Assembly: GCA_023412915.1 (NCBI GenBank) | Contig: JAEZRE010000020.1 | Coordinates: forward strand, 124,001 to 188,000 | Reading direction: 5' to 3' | DNA length: 64,000 bases | DNA from: Bacillota bacterium | GTDB taxonomy: Bacteria > Bacillota > Clostridia > Acetivibrionales > DTU013 | Made by a program: the position numbers and the translations under genes | In this document: positions 45,215-53,599 of the stretch, in pieces | Layout: the number at the start of each line of letters is the position of its first letter | How positions within the stretch are numbered: position 1 is the stretch's first letter | Notes under the pieces: generated by a model | Database searches by the model: none | Seen by the model: the letters and a program-made list of their open reading frames with translations, nothing else | What the model was told of the DNA's origin: nothing

Positions 45215-45336
45215 AATATATAGATATCGTACGGAGTAGGGTGGCACAAAAGGTTTGACGAATATAATGCCATATATTAATATTATTATATTGAACTATG
45301 GTAGTATTTTGAAGAATGGCAGGAAGGATAGTTCGT

Positions 45337-46662
45337 ATGCTTTTGAAGGTCAGAAAATCTAAAACACGCGGTAGCGTCGCCATACCGGGTTCTAAATCTC
45401 ATACCATCAGGGCGCTGTTCATTGCAAGCCTCGCAGGAGGCCGTTCTGTAATAAAAGACCCGTTGGTATCCAAGGACGCATATTCCGCAGTATCCGTATG
45501 CCGCGCGTTTGGCGCCAAATTCGAAAATGCAGAAGGCTGTTATGTAGTTGAAGGCTTTGACGGTGTTCCGTCAATACCCGAAAATATAGTGGATGTGGGC
45601 AACTCCGGTACAACCCTGCGGTTTGCAATGATGACTGCCGGTCTGACCGACGGCTGCACCGTTTTCACCGGAGACTATCAAATAAGGAGAAGGCCTCTGG
45701 GCTCGCTGATAAATGCGATGAATCAGCTCGGCGCAGAGGTGTTTTCTACACGTGGAAACGACATGGCTCCTGTTGTTGTAAAAGGCAGGCTCAAGGGTGG
45801 AAAAGCGGAATTGGACGCCGTAACGTCCCAATACCTGTCCTCGGTTTTGATAAATGCGCCTGTTATCGGGCAGGATACCGAAATCACCATAACCAGGCTC
45901 AACGAGGTGCCCTATGCCGAAATGACGCTGTGGTGGCTGAACAATCAAGGCATCCGGTACGAGAACGACAATTTCAGAAAGATACTTATAAGGGGCGGGC
46001 AAAAATATGAACCCTTCAATATGCAGATTCCAGGTGACTTTTCGTCGGCTACCTTTTTCATGGTCCTAGCGGCGGTATCGGGAGGGGAATTTCTGCTTAA
46101 AAACCTTGATATGACCGATCCCCAGGGCGATAAGAAAGTGCTTGACTACCTACAGGATATGGGGGCCGACATCAGGCATACGGAAGAAGGAATATTAATA
46201 AAGGGCAGCAAGCTTAAGGGAATAGAAATAGATCTCAATTCAACGCCTGACGCGCTGCCGGCAATGGCAGTGGCGGGCTGCTTCGCAGAGGGAGAAACAA
46301 GGCTCGTCAATGTTCCCCAGGCAAGGATGAAGGAAACAGACAGGATTTCCGTAATGTGTACCGAACTCAAAAAAATGGGGGCGGATATAAAAGAACTCGA
46401 GGACGGACTCGTGATCAGGCATAGCAAGCTGAAGGGATGCAGGGTCAGCGGTCATGACGACCACAGGATAGTTATGGCTTTGGCTGTAGCCGGCCTTAAC
46501 ATAAAGGGAGAGACGGTAATTGAAACAGCCGAGGCTGTCAATGTGACCTTCCCGCAGTTCCCGGAAATTATAAGGGAGTGCGGTGGAGACGTAGAGCTGA
46601 TCGCGGAAATTTCCGACAGGAATACGGATAAAATAAGGCAGGAACCGGAGAATCAGGAATAA
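45337..46662 (+). CDS. aroA: 3-phosphoshikimate 1-carboxyvinyltransferase (EPSP synthase)
   Basis: It joins shikimate 3-phosphate and phosphoenolpyruvate in the shikimate pathway. Visible motifs are PGSKSHTIRALFIASLAGG near residue 14, GNSGTTLRF near 88, YQIRRRPLG near 115 and the C-terminal RMKETDRI and HDDHRI. This is the class II type, which in general is less sensitive to glyphosate. The length of 441 residues is normal. ATG at 45337 follows GGAAGG; the earlier ATG at 45316 lacks such a site. aroC follows after 31 bases. Confidence 0.94.
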   Translation: MLLKVRKSKTRGSVAIPGSKSHTIRALFIASLAGGRSVIKDPLVSKDAYSAVSVCRAFGAKFENAEGCYVVEGFDGVPSIPENIVDVGNSGTTLRFAMMTAGLTDGCTVFTGDYQIRRRPLGSLINAMNQLGAEVFSTRGNDMAPVVVKGRLKGGKAELDAVTSQYLSSVLINAPVIGQDTEITITRLNEVPYAEMTLWWLNNQGIRYENDNFRKILIRGGQKYEPFNMQIPGDFSSATFFMVLAAVSGGEFLLKNLDMTDPQGDKKVLDYLQDMGADIRHTEEGILIKGSKLKGIEIDLNSTPDALPAMAVAGCFAEGETRLVNVPQARMKETDRISVMCTELKKMGADIKELEDGLVIRHSKLKGCRVSGHDDHRIVMALAVAGLNIKGETVIETAEAVNVTFPQFPEIIRECGGDVELIAEISDRNTDKIRQEPENQE

Positions 46663-46693
46663 CACCCGGACATTACGGGTCATGGAGGATAAA

Positions 46694-47875
46694 ATGCTAG
46701 GAAACACATTCGGAAGAATGTTTCGTATAACCACCTGCGGAGAATCATATTCCGGTGGTTTCAGGAAAAGCGACGGTATACCCGAAGAACTTTACGGCGG
46801 GCAGATGGTCATCATTGACGGCGTCCCACCGGGAGTTAAAATAACGGCGGAGACAGTAGAGGCCGAATTGGACAAGCGCAGACCCGGGTTATCGAAACTC
46901 AGCACGCCGAGAAAGGAAAAAGACCGGGTTTTCATTTACTCGGGCGTAATGGAGAATGACCTTTCTACGGGCGCTCCCATCGGTATGATAATTCCGAGCA
47001 GCGATATCGGCGATACGCATATACAACAGCACCGGCAGAACAGGGAGCTTGTAAGGCCTGGACAGGCTTCCTTCACATACTACGCAAAGTACGGCCGCTA
47101 CTATGACTGGGCCGGCGCCGGAAGGGCCTCGGCGAGGGAAACGGTCGCAAGGGTCGCGGGGGGCGCTGTTGCAAAGCTCATACTTGATAAAATGAATATC
47201 GACGTCATTGCATATACGGTGGAGTCACATGGGATAAAGGCGTCGCCGGTCACATATGAAACCGCGAGGGCCAATTACAGAAAAAATGAAATAAACTGTC
47301 CCGATGTGCAAAAGGCCCAGGAAATGATAAACGATTTGCTAAAGGTAAAAGCATCGGGTGATTCCTGCGGTGGCGTGGTGGAAGTAGTGGCATCGGGGGT
47401 GCCGGCCGGTCTCGGGGAACCTGTATTCGATAAACTGAACGCGACTATTGCACATGCGTTGATGTCCATAGGCGGAGTGAAGGGGATCGAGTTCGGAGAC
47501 GGCTTCGAACATGCCAGGATGACAGGCTCACAGTCAAACGATACGCCGTACATCGACGAGGCTACCGGAAAGGTTCGCTTCCGCACGAACCGGGCGGGCG
47601 GACTGCTCGGCGGTATTTCGAACGGCGAGGAGATCAGGGTGAGAGTTGCGGTCAAGCCTACTCCGACTATTTTGAAGGAACAGGAAACGGCGGATATAAA
47701 AAGCAAAGAAAATACCAGACACGTATTTGCATCAAGAAGCGATCCGACTATTCTAACCAGGATATTCCCGGTATGCGAAGCTATGATGAGGTTAGCTCTG
47801 CTGGACGCGATACTTATGGCTGAAGGCTATAACGGAATAAAAGCTGTCATCGATCCGGAGTGGGAAAACCTATGA
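46694..47875 (+). CDS. aroC: Chorismate synthase
   Basis: It converts EPSP to chorismate, using reduced FMN. Signatures are present: GESYSGG near residue 17, RPGLSKLSTPRKEKD near 48, GRASARETVARVAGGAVAK near 130 and RTNRAGGLLGGISNG near 297. The 393-residue length and the long C-terminal domain fit a type I enzyme. ATG at 46694 lies 5 bases after GGAGG; the ATG at 46682 overlaps it. The stop overlaps the start of aroK (ATGA). Confidence 0.95.
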   Translation: MLGNTFGRMFRITTCGESYSGGFRKSDGIPEELYGGQMVIIDGVPPGVKITAETVEAELDKRRPGLSKLSTPRKEKDRVFIYSGVMENDLSTGAPIGMIIPSSDIGDTHIQQHRQNRELVRPGQASFTYYAKYGRYYDWAGAGRASARETVARVAGGAVAKLILDKMNIDVIAYTVESHGIKASPVTYETARANYRKNEINCPDVQKAQEMINDLLKVKASGDSCGGVVEVVASGVPAGLGEPVFDKLNATIAHALMSIGGVKGIEFGDGFEHARMTGSQSNDTPYIDEATGKVRFRTNRAGGLLGGISNGEEIRVRVAVKPTPTILKEQETADIKSKENTRHVFASRSDPTILTRIFPVCEAMMRLALLDAILMAEGYNGIKAVIDPEWENL

Positions 47876-48354
47876 ACATAGTTTTGATCGGTATGCCTGG
47901 CGCCGGTAAAAGCACGGTTGGCCCGATCCTTGCGGGGCTGACGGGGCTGGATTTCGTCGATACTGACGACCTCGTGAAAAAGCAGGATGGACGGGAATTG
48001 AAGGATATCGTTTCCCAGGACGGTTATGAAAAATTTCTGGAATTGCAAAGGAAAATCATAACTTCCTATGGAATAAAGCAAAATGTGGTTGCCACCGGCG
48101 GCGGAGTTGTAAGGGACAAAGAATTGATGGGATATTTAAAGGATGCCGGGAAGGTCGTATATCTCAGGCAGACCTTTGTGACGCTGGAACAACGGCTCGC
48201 TCCCGGAAGAAAACTCGTCAGATCACAGGGGCAGACCTTTAGAGAGCTTTTTGAAGAACGCGATCCATTGTACATAAATTATGCTGACAATATAATAGAC
48301 TGCGGAGACAAAAAACCGGAAGAAATATCCCGGGAGATTTACTCGCAGCTGTAG
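47872..48354 (+). CDS. aroK: Shikimate kinase
   Basis: It phosphorylates shikimate. It has the P-loop GMPGAGKST near residue 7, DTDD near 31 (shikimate and metal binding), GGGVV near 76 and RLAPGRKLVR near 108. The 160-residue length is normal. The start overlaps aroC, so aroA-aroC-aroK form one operon, ordered out of biochemical sequence (aroK acts first). The next gene, a Spo0A-like regulator, follows after 16 bases and is probably co-transcribed. Confidence 0.93.
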   Translation: MNIVLIGMPGAGKSTVGPILAGLTGLDFVDTDDLVKKQDGRELKDIVSQDGYEKFLELQRKIITSYGIKQNVVATGGGVVRDKELMGYLKDAGKVVYLRQTFVTLEQRLAPGRKLVRSQGQTFRELFEERDPLYINYADNIIDCGDKKPEEISREIYSQL

Positions 48355-48370
48355 AGGGGAACAAAAGCCT

Positions 48371-49162
48371 ATGTCGGAAAAGATATCTGTATTGATCGCT
48401 GACGACAATGTAGAGTTTTGCCGCATGCTTCATGAGTATCTGGAACAATCCGGAGACATGACAGTCAGGGGAATAGCAAGGGACGGTGTCGAAACTCTTA
48501 GAATGGTTGAAGAAACCGAACCCGACGTTATTATTCTGGATGTTATAATGCCCAATCTCGACGGGATAGGCGTACTTGAAAGACTGTCGCTGAGGCAGTC
48601 CGACAGAAGGCCGATCGTCATAGCGCTTACTGCGATAGGAAAGGACATTTTTGTTCAGAAGGCGCTCGAGCTTGGGGCGGATTACTACATTATCAAGCCT
48701 TTCGAAGTGGAGATACTGGCTTCGAGAATAAGGGAGTTGTATACTGAAAAGGCTGCCATGTTAGGACAGGCGGCCGGCAAAACCGGCATGGGCTCTATTC
48801 GGGGCTTTGAAGAGAACATTGAACAGGTAGTTTCCAGCCTGATAAAAAGGCTGGGTATAACACCGAATATAGCCGGTTACCGGTACCTCAGGGAAGCCGT
48901 CATGATGAGCATAGAACAGCCGGCGGCGGTAAAAACGGCGGCAAAGAGTATTTATCCTGTTATTGCGGAAAAGTACAATACCACGAGCAGAAATATCGAC
49001 AGGGCGATACGTTGCGCAATAGACAGCGCCAATAAAAAGTCGAAATACGCCGATGATACCGGACGGGCTCTAATGACTACGATCGGCAGGAATAAACCAA
49101 GTAATACTCAAATCATTGCATTCCTATCGGAGAAGGCCTTAGGGACGAAATTCGGAATATAA
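48371..49162 (+). CDS. Spo0A-like response regulator, divergent DNA-binding helix
   Basis: The receiver domain has ADDN (acidic pocket) near residue 10, the phosphorylated Asp in ILDVIMPNLDG near 56 and Lys in IIKPFE near 108. The C-terminal domain is of Spo0A type: GYRYLREAV near 178, SIYPVIAEKYNTT near 198, and KPSNTQIIAFLSE near the end. The Spo0A recognition segment SRVERAIRHAIEVAW reads SRNIDRAIRCAIDSAN here, so DNA contacts may differ from classical Spo0A. It follows aroK, not spoIVB as spo0A usually does, so it is likely a paralogue. Confidence 0.8.
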   Translation: MSEKISVLIADDNVEFCRMLHEYLEQSGDMTVRGIARDGVETLRMVEETEPDVIILDVIMPNLDGIGVLERLSLRQSDRRPIVIALTAIGKDIFVQKALELGADYYIIKPFEVEILASRIRELYTEKAAMLGQAAGKTGMGSIRGFEENIEQVVSSLIKRLGITPNIAGYRYLREAVMMSIEQPAAVKTAAKSIYPVIAEKYNTTSRNIDRAIRCAIDSANKKSKYADDTGRALMTTIGRNKPSNTQIIAFLSEKALGTKFGI

Positions 49163-49170
49163 ATATAAAG

Positions 49171-49202
49171 TAAAAGAAGCTGCCATATGGCAGCTTCTTT
49201 TA
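49171..49202. terminator. Bidirectional terminator between the Spo0A-like gene and HU
   Basis: A perfect 32-bp palindrome (16-bp arms, TAAAAGAAGCTGCCAT and its complement) with A and T tracts at the ends. It sits between the two convergent genes and serves both. Confidence 0.85.
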
Positions 49203-49216
49203 TGTACTTGGATCAA

Positions 49217-49498
49217 TTATTTCTTCTTGTTGACTGTATCCTTTAAAACCTTACCAGCTTTGAATACAGGTGCTTTGGAAGCAGGGATGGTGATTTCTTT
49301 CTTAGTCTGCGGGTTTCTGCCTTTCCTAGCAGCCCTCTTCCTAACTTCGAAGGTACCGAAACCAACCAGGACTACTTTGTCTCCGCCCTTGAGAGCTTCT
49401 TCGACTGAACCGATGAAAGCGTTAAGAGCAGCTTCGCTGTTCTTCTTATTGAGACCCGATTTTGAGGCGATAGAATTGATTAAATCCGTCTTATTCAT
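49217..49498 (-). CDS. hup: DNA-binding protein HU
   Basis: A 93-residue nucleoid protein with the HU signature: MNKTDLINSIA at the start, KVVLVGFGTFEVRKRAARKGRNP (about 41-63) and TIPASKAPVFKAGKVLKDTV at the end. It bends and compacts DNA as a dimer. GGAGG lies 8 bases upstream of the ATG on the reverse strand. It ends at the shared palindromic terminator. Confidence 0.97.
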   Translation of the reverse strand: MNKTDLINSIASKSGLNKKNSEAALNAFIGSVEEALKGGDKVVLVGFGTFEVRKRAARKGRNPQTKKEITIPASKAPVFKAGKVLKDTVNKKK

Positions 49499-49626
49499 TA
49501 AAACAACCTCCTAAATTTGGAATTCGACATTATTTTATAATGAAAGTGGCCTAAAGTCAAGCCTTTCAGAATAATTTGGGCTTCTAGCACTACATAAAAT
49601 ATGCCAATTTGACTAGGTTTCACTAT

Positions 49627-50055
49627 TTACGACAAAATTCTTATCTCTATGTCATTTTTCAACAACGTTTTCAGTTTTTTGACAAACAGATCTCCGCCGT
49701 TTTCCGAAGGAGATTTTCCAAGAATGATACATCCAATTTCATTCTCTTCGGCATATTGTGCGATCGTTGACGGGATATCGTCGGATTTTAGTACGGAAAG
49801 GTTAGCCCCTACGCTTTTTGAAATGCCGAACAGATATTCCAGCGCCTCAGACTCCCTTGCGCTATCAAGAAAATGAAGCTCGCTTTTTACTACATTTATA
49901 ACATAAAGGTCGCCCCTGTATTCATCAACCAGCTCGTGTGCCGCGTTTATAAGACGTTCGCAGGTTTTTTGCTGCGTCACGCAGACTAGTATGTTCTTAA
50001 CGCTTTTTACATTTCTGGTGTTCACGTTAATCCTCTTTTCCAAGATTCTTTTCAT
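49627..50055 (-). CDS. Universal stress protein (UspA-like)
   Basis: A 142-residue single-domain protein with the Usp fold: VKNILVCVTQQKTCERLINAA near residue 18 (first strand and helix) and IGCIILGKSPSENGG near 110, comparable to the nucleotide-binding G-x-S motif. It resembles the Usp-like part of KdpD sensors. The function is not clear; ATP or signal binding is likely. A GGGGGC stretch lies about 10 bases before the start. It is a single gene. Confidence 0.75.
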   Translation of the reverse strand: MKRILEKRINVNTRNVKSVKNILVCVTQQKTCERLINAAHELVDEYRGDLYVINVVKSELHFLDSARESEALEYLFGISKSVGANLSVLKSDDIPSTIAQYAEENEIGCIILGKSPSENGGDLFVKKLKTLLKNDIEIRILS

Positions 50056-50201
50056 TTGATTTCAGCCCCCATAATCATTATACCAACACCTCTGAAAAAA
50101 GTCTTATTGCCAGTTGTTAATTTTGTGTGAACTTGCTTTTTAGCGTACTATCGTATATCATGAGTACTGGTATTGGAGTATTTAACCTCCAGGAGGCGGA
50201 A

Positions 50202-51044
50202 ATGAAGGAAATCGCGATATCAAAAATAATCGAGACCGTAGAGCAGCTTTGCATGACTGCAAATTACGACCTGAATGGCGATATAATGTGCGCGCTGGAG
50301 GAAGGGGCCAGGCGTGAGGAGTCCGAAACCGGGCGGCTGATACTCTCACAGCTCGTTGAAAACGCCAGGATCGCAGCCCGGGAACGCATGGCCATTTGCC
50401 AGGATACCGGCATGGCTGTGATTTTTGCGGAAATAGGGCAGGAGGTCCATATAACCGGAGGCAGCCTTACCGAGGCAATAAACGAAGGTGTGCGCAGAGG
50501 CTATGAAAAAGGTTTCTTAAGGAAATCGGTGGTGTCGGATCCTCTCGAACGAAAGAATACGGGAGACAATACACCCGCAGTTATACATTACGAAATAACG
50601 GAAGGCGAAAGCCTTAAAATCACTCTCGCGCCAAAGGGCTTCGGCAGTGAAAATATGAGCGGAGTCAGGATGTTGAAGCCGTCCGACGGGATCGAAGGAG
50701 TCAGGGCTTTTATAGAGGAAATGGTTGAAAAGGCAGGACCGAATCCTTGCCCTCCGGTAGTTGTGGGCGTAGGGATAGGCGGAACCATGGAAAAGGCTGC
50801 GTTACTGGCGAAGAAGGCTTTGCTGCGGCCCGTCGACAGTCATAACCCAAAAGAAAGCATCCGAAGGCTCGAGGAGGAAATGCTGGAAAAGGTGAACCGC
50901 CTGGGAATAGGACCTGCAGGGCTTGGAGGCAGGCTTACGGCAATGGCTGTAAATATAGAAGTGTTCCCGACCCATATAGCTGGTTTGCCCGTGGCGCTCA
51001 ACATGAGCTGTCATGTGACCAGGCACGCGGAAGCGGTTCTATAA
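50202..51044 (+). CDS. Fumarate hydratase, alpha subunit (class I, two-subunit)
   Basis: The alpha subunit of an iron-sulfur-dependent fumarase (or tartrate dehydratase-type enzyme). Cluster and substrate residues include CQDTGMAV near residue 67, GSENMSG near 150 and PCPPVVVGVGIGGTMEKAA near 185. 280 residues is the usual length of the N-terminal half of class I enzymes. AGGAGG precedes ATG at 50202; the longer frame from 50127 is upstream of that site. The beta subunit gene begins 20 bases later. L(+)-tartrate dehydratase TtdA is the main alternative. Confidence 0.9.
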   Translation: MKEIAISKIIETVEQLCMTANYDLNGDIMCALEEGARREESETGRLILSQLVENARIAARERMAICQDTGMAVIFAEIGQEVHITGGSLTEAINEGVRRGYEKGFLRKSVVSDPLERKNTGDNTPAVIHYEITEGESLKITLAPKGFGSENMSGVRMLKPSDGIEGVRAFIEEMVEKAGPNPCPPVVVGVGIGGTMEKAALLAKKALLRPVDSHNPKESIRRLEEEMLEKVNRLGIGPAGLGGRLTAMAVNIEVFPTHIAGLPVALNMSCHVTRHAEAVL

Positions 51045-51064
51045 CATACAGGGAGGTTTAAGCT

Positions 51065-51619
51065 TTGAGCGGTATCATCGAAATAAATACCCCTTTCACA
51101 AAAGAGGACGTTCTGCGGCTGAAAGCGGGCGACTCGGTTGAAATAAGCGGCGTTATCTATGCCGCAAGGGACGCGGCTCACAAAAAACTGATAGAACTGC
51201 TGGATTCAGGCAAACAGCTTCCATTCGATATAAGGGACCAGATAATATATTATGTCGGCCCATGCCCGGCAGGACCCGGATGTGTCATAGGCTCTGCGGG
51301 ACCTACGACAAGCGGCCGGATGGATGCTTATGCTCCCGAACTGATAAAACTGGGCTTGACCGGAATGATCGGCAAAGGACTTCGAAGCAGCCGTGTGACT
51401 GACGCCATGTCAAGGTACGGAGCCGTATATTTCGGCGCAACCGGCGGAGCGGGAGCATTGCTTTCGAAATGCATAATTGCCGAAGAAATAATAGCTTTCC
51501 CCGAGCTTGGACCCGAGGCGCTGAGAAAGCTCACCGTTAGGAATTTTCCCGCGACGGTGGTCATAGACAGCGAGGGTAACGATCTTTACAAGTCGGGCAG
51601 GGAAAAATATAAAAAGTAG
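51065..51619 (+). CDS. Fumarate hydratase, beta subunit (class I, two-subunit)
   Basis: The partner of the preceding gene, 184 residues. Visible motifs are SGVIYAARDAAHKKL near residue 29, YYVGPCPAGPGCVIGSAGPTTSGRMD near 61 (substrate binding) and GKGLRSS near 101. TTG start at 51065, 8 bases from GGGAGG. Together the two subunits hydrate fumarate to malate using a 4Fe-4S cluster. A TtdB function cannot be excluded. Confidence 0.9.
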   Translation: MSGIIEINTPFTKEDVLRLKAGDSVEISGVIYAARDAAHKKLIELLDSGKQLPFDIRDQIIYYVGPCPAGPGCVIGSAGPTTSGRMDAYAPELIKLGLTGMIGKGLRSSRVTDAMSRYGAVYFGATGGAGALLSKCIIAEEIIAFPELGPEALRKLTVRNFPATVVIDSEGNDLYKSGREKYKK

Positions 51620-51734
51620 CAGAATAACGTAATAAAAACCTTGATAATGAATTCAAAAGCAGGGTATTATTTAAATGAATAATAGTGTATAATAGTCTAG
51701 AATTTTATGGCATTAGAAAGGGGAGGTATTTATC

Positions 51735-51950
51735 ATGGCGGCAAGAGTAACTAAGGATATGATCATTTCAGATATTTTGAAACTGGACAGGGGCACTATT
51801 CCGATACTGCTCAGCATAGGCATGCATTGCCTCGGCTGTCCGTCCTCGTCAGGCGAGAGTCTTGAAGACGCATGCGCCATCCACGGGATCGATGTGGATC
51901 AGATAGTCAAGGAACTGAACGATTATCTCGAGTCCAAGGATGCAAAATAA
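51735..51950 (+). CDS. DUF1858 domain protein
   Basis: A 71-residue protein consisting of a single DUF1858 domain, with ITPI-like MIISDILKLDRGTIPILLSIGMHCLGCPSS (key Cys in CLGC near 32-35) and ESLEDACAIHGID. The domain is associated with hybrid-cluster and other redox proteins and is widespread in anaerobes. GGGGAGGT lies upstream of the ATG. purA follows 20 bases later. Confidence 0.92.
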   Translation: MAARVTKDMIISDILKLDRGTIPILLSIGMHCLGCPSSSGESLEDACAIHGIDVDQIVKELNDYLESKDAK

Positions 51951-51970
51951 ATTCAACGGGGGATTTGTAA

Positions 51971-53245
51971 ATGGCCGTTAGAGTTGTCGTAGGCACCCAA
52001 TGGGGTGACGAGGGCAAAGGTAAATATATCGATATGCTTGCAAAGGATTCCGATCTTGTAGTTAGATTTTCAGGCGGTAACAACGCCGGTCATACGATAG
52101 TGGCGGACGGAGTCAAATATGCAATGCACCTGATACCTTCAGGCATACTTCATAAAGGTAAGACGTGCATCATTGGCAATGGAGTCGTAGTAGACCCTGC
52201 AGTCCTGCTGAAGGAAATGGAAGAACTCTCGCAGAAGGGTGTAAACACCGATAAACTGCTAATCAGTGACAGGGCGCATGTCATTATGCCGTATCACAAG
52301 CTTATGGACGAACTGCAGGAGAACCAGCGCGGTTCGGCCAACCTTGGTACGACCAAAAGGGGCATAGGACCTGCATATACGGATAAAACGGAAAGATGCG
52401 GCATCCGTATGTGCGATTTGATAGATGAAGAAGAATTTGCCCAAAAGGTCAGGGAAAACGTTGCTATAAAGAATCAGATCATTGAAAAGGTTTACGGCGG
52501 GAAAGGACTGGATGCCGAAGAGATTATAACGGAGTACAGCCAATACGCAAAGCAGCTGAAGAAACAGGTGACGGACGTCAATGCGCTCGTCGGAGACGCG
52601 GCCGAGCAGGGTAAAAATATCCTGTTTGAAGGCGCGCAGGCTACTTTCCTCGATCTTGATTTCGGAACATATCCTTACGTCACCTCCTCCAACCCTGTTG
52701 CGGGCGGTGTGTGTACCGGAGCGGGCATCGGCCCTAAGTATATCGACGAGGTATACGGCGTTTTGAAGGCATATACCTCCAGGGTAGGCGCGGGACCGTT
52801 CCCTACCGAACAGAAAAATGAGGTTGGCGATACGATCAGAGAACTGGGCTGGGAATACGGGACCACCACGGGGAGACCCAGACGCTGCGGATGGCTGGAC
52901 GCGGTAATGATACGCTATGCGGCGCGCGTAAACGGCCTTACAGGCCTTGCAATAAACCATGTGGATACGATAGGCAAGCTTGACAGGATAAAGCTCTGCG
53001 TTGCCTACAGGAAGAACGGCGAACTGATAAACCATTTTCCTGCAAGCCTCAAGGAGCTTGCCATGTGCGAGCCTGTTTACGAGGAATTCGACAGCTGGAA
53101 GGAAGACATCTCCTCAATAAGAAAATATGATGAGCTGCCTGAAAATGCAAAGAAATACTTAAGACGCATCGAAGAACTTGCCGGGGTAAGAATAGCGCTG
53201 ATCGGTGTCGGCAAGGACCGTGAGCAGACGATCGTTGTGGAGTGA
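51971..53245 (+). CDS. purA: Adenylosuccinate synthetase
   Basis: It converts IMP and aspartate to adenylosuccinate with GTP. It carries GTQWGDEGKGK near residue 8 (P-loop), GGNNAGHT near 36, GIGPAYTDK near 131, EGAQATFLDLDFGTYPYVTSSN near 219 and TTTGRPRRCGW near 299. The length of 424 residues is normal. An AACGGGGG stretch lies before the ATG. It is immediately upstream of the tRNA-Lys promoter. Confidence 0.97.
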   Translation: MAVRVVVGTQWGDEGKGKYIDMLAKDSDLVVRFSGGNNAGHTIVADGVKYAMHLIPSGILHKGKTCIIGNGVVVDPAVLLKEMEELSQKGVNTDKLLISDRAHVIMPYHKLMDELQENQRGSANLGTTKRGIGPAYTDKTERCGIRMCDLIDEEEFAQKVRENVAIKNQIIEKVYGGKGLDAEEIITEYSQYAKQLKKQVTDVNALVGDAAEQGKNILFEGAQATFLDLDFGTYPYVTSSNPVAGGVCTGAGIGPKYIDEVYGVLKAYTSRVGAGPFPTEQKNEVGDTIRELGWEYGTTTGRPRRCGWLDAVMIRYAARVNGLTGLAINHVDTIGKLDRIKLCVAYRKNGELINHFPASLKELAMCEPVYEEFDSWKEDISSIRKYDELPENAKKYLRRIEELAGVRIALIGVGKDREQTIVVE

Positions 53246-53276
53246 GTAAAAAAATCAATAAAAATAGTTCTGAAGG

Positions 53277-53306
53277 TTGACAAAAACGCAGAACATACTG
53301 TATGAT
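53277..53306 (+). promoter_or_regulatory. Promoter of tRNA-Lys
   Basis: TTGACA, 18 bases, TATGAT, 45 bases upstream of the tRNA. Confidence 0.7.
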
Positions 53307-53344
53307 ATATACTTGTGTGGCTCAAGACACACAGTATATATCAT
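53302..53344. repeat. Inverted repeat between promoter and tRNA-Lys
   Basis: ATGATATATACTTGTGTG and CACACAGTATATATCAT pair along 17 bases with one extra T, over the loop GCTCAAGA. It overlaps the -10 box and would form a stable hairpin in DNA or in the pre-tRNA leader. Confidence 0.6.
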
Positions 53345-53351
53345 ATGATAC

Positions 53352-53427
53352 GGGCCATTAGCTCAGTTGGCAGAGCACTTGACTTTTAATCAAGGTGTCC
53401 GCGGTTCGAATCCGCGATGGCTCACCA
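53352..53427 (+). tRNA. tRNA-Lys (anticodon TTT)
   Basis: A complete 76-base cloverleaf: acceptor stem GGGCCAT/ATGGCTC, D arm with AGCTCAGTTGGCAGAGC, anticodon loop CTTTTAA, T arm with GGTTCGAATCC, and an encoded CCA end. The anticodon TTT reads Lys codons AAA and AAG. Confidence 0.97.
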
Positions 53428-53462
53428 AGGCTTTTTGCGACAGCAAAAGAGCCGACCTTTTG

Positions 53463-53489
53463 AAAAGCTTCGCGCAGCGAGGCTTTTTT
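53463..53489 (+). terminator. Terminator of tRNA-Lys
   Basis: AAAAGCTTCGC pairs with GCGAGGCTTTT over GCA, followed by further T residues. It includes the first copy of the 18-bp direct repeat. Confidence 0.75.
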
Positions 53490-53538
53490 TATTCGCGCAA
53501 GCGATATAATCAACATTTTGAAAGCTTCGCGCAGCGAG
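53464..53538 (+). repeat. 18-bp direct repeat after tRNA-Lys
   Basis: AAAGCTTCGCGCAGCGAG occurs at 53464-53481 and again at 53521-53538, both preceded by a TTTTG-like tail. The second copy no longer has its T-tract partner, as if the tRNA terminator had been partly duplicated. Confidence 0.7.
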
Positions 53539-53542
53539 ACTC

Positions 53543-53577
53543 AAAACCCTGTAATCTCAAAGATTACAGGGTTTTTT
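53543..53577. terminator. Strong terminator between tRNA-Lys and AraC regulator
   Basis: Perfect 15-bp arms AAAACCCTGTAATCT and AGATTACAGGGTTTT over CAA, with T residues following on the plus strand and TTTT on the reverse strand. It can serve both the tRNA side and the reverse-strand AraC gene. Confidence 0.85.
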
Positions 53578-53599
53578 GCTAACCTGGGCCGGGCGCCTT

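Noticed and set aside
53352..53427. tRNA-Lys as the island's attachment site
   Set aside because: The island ends fall in pncB, 22 kb away, and no second tRNA 3' fragment was seen.
53464..53538. CRISPR-like repeats after tRNA-Lys
   Set aside because: Only two copies, one inside a terminator, and no cas genes. No CRISPR array was found anywhere in the window.
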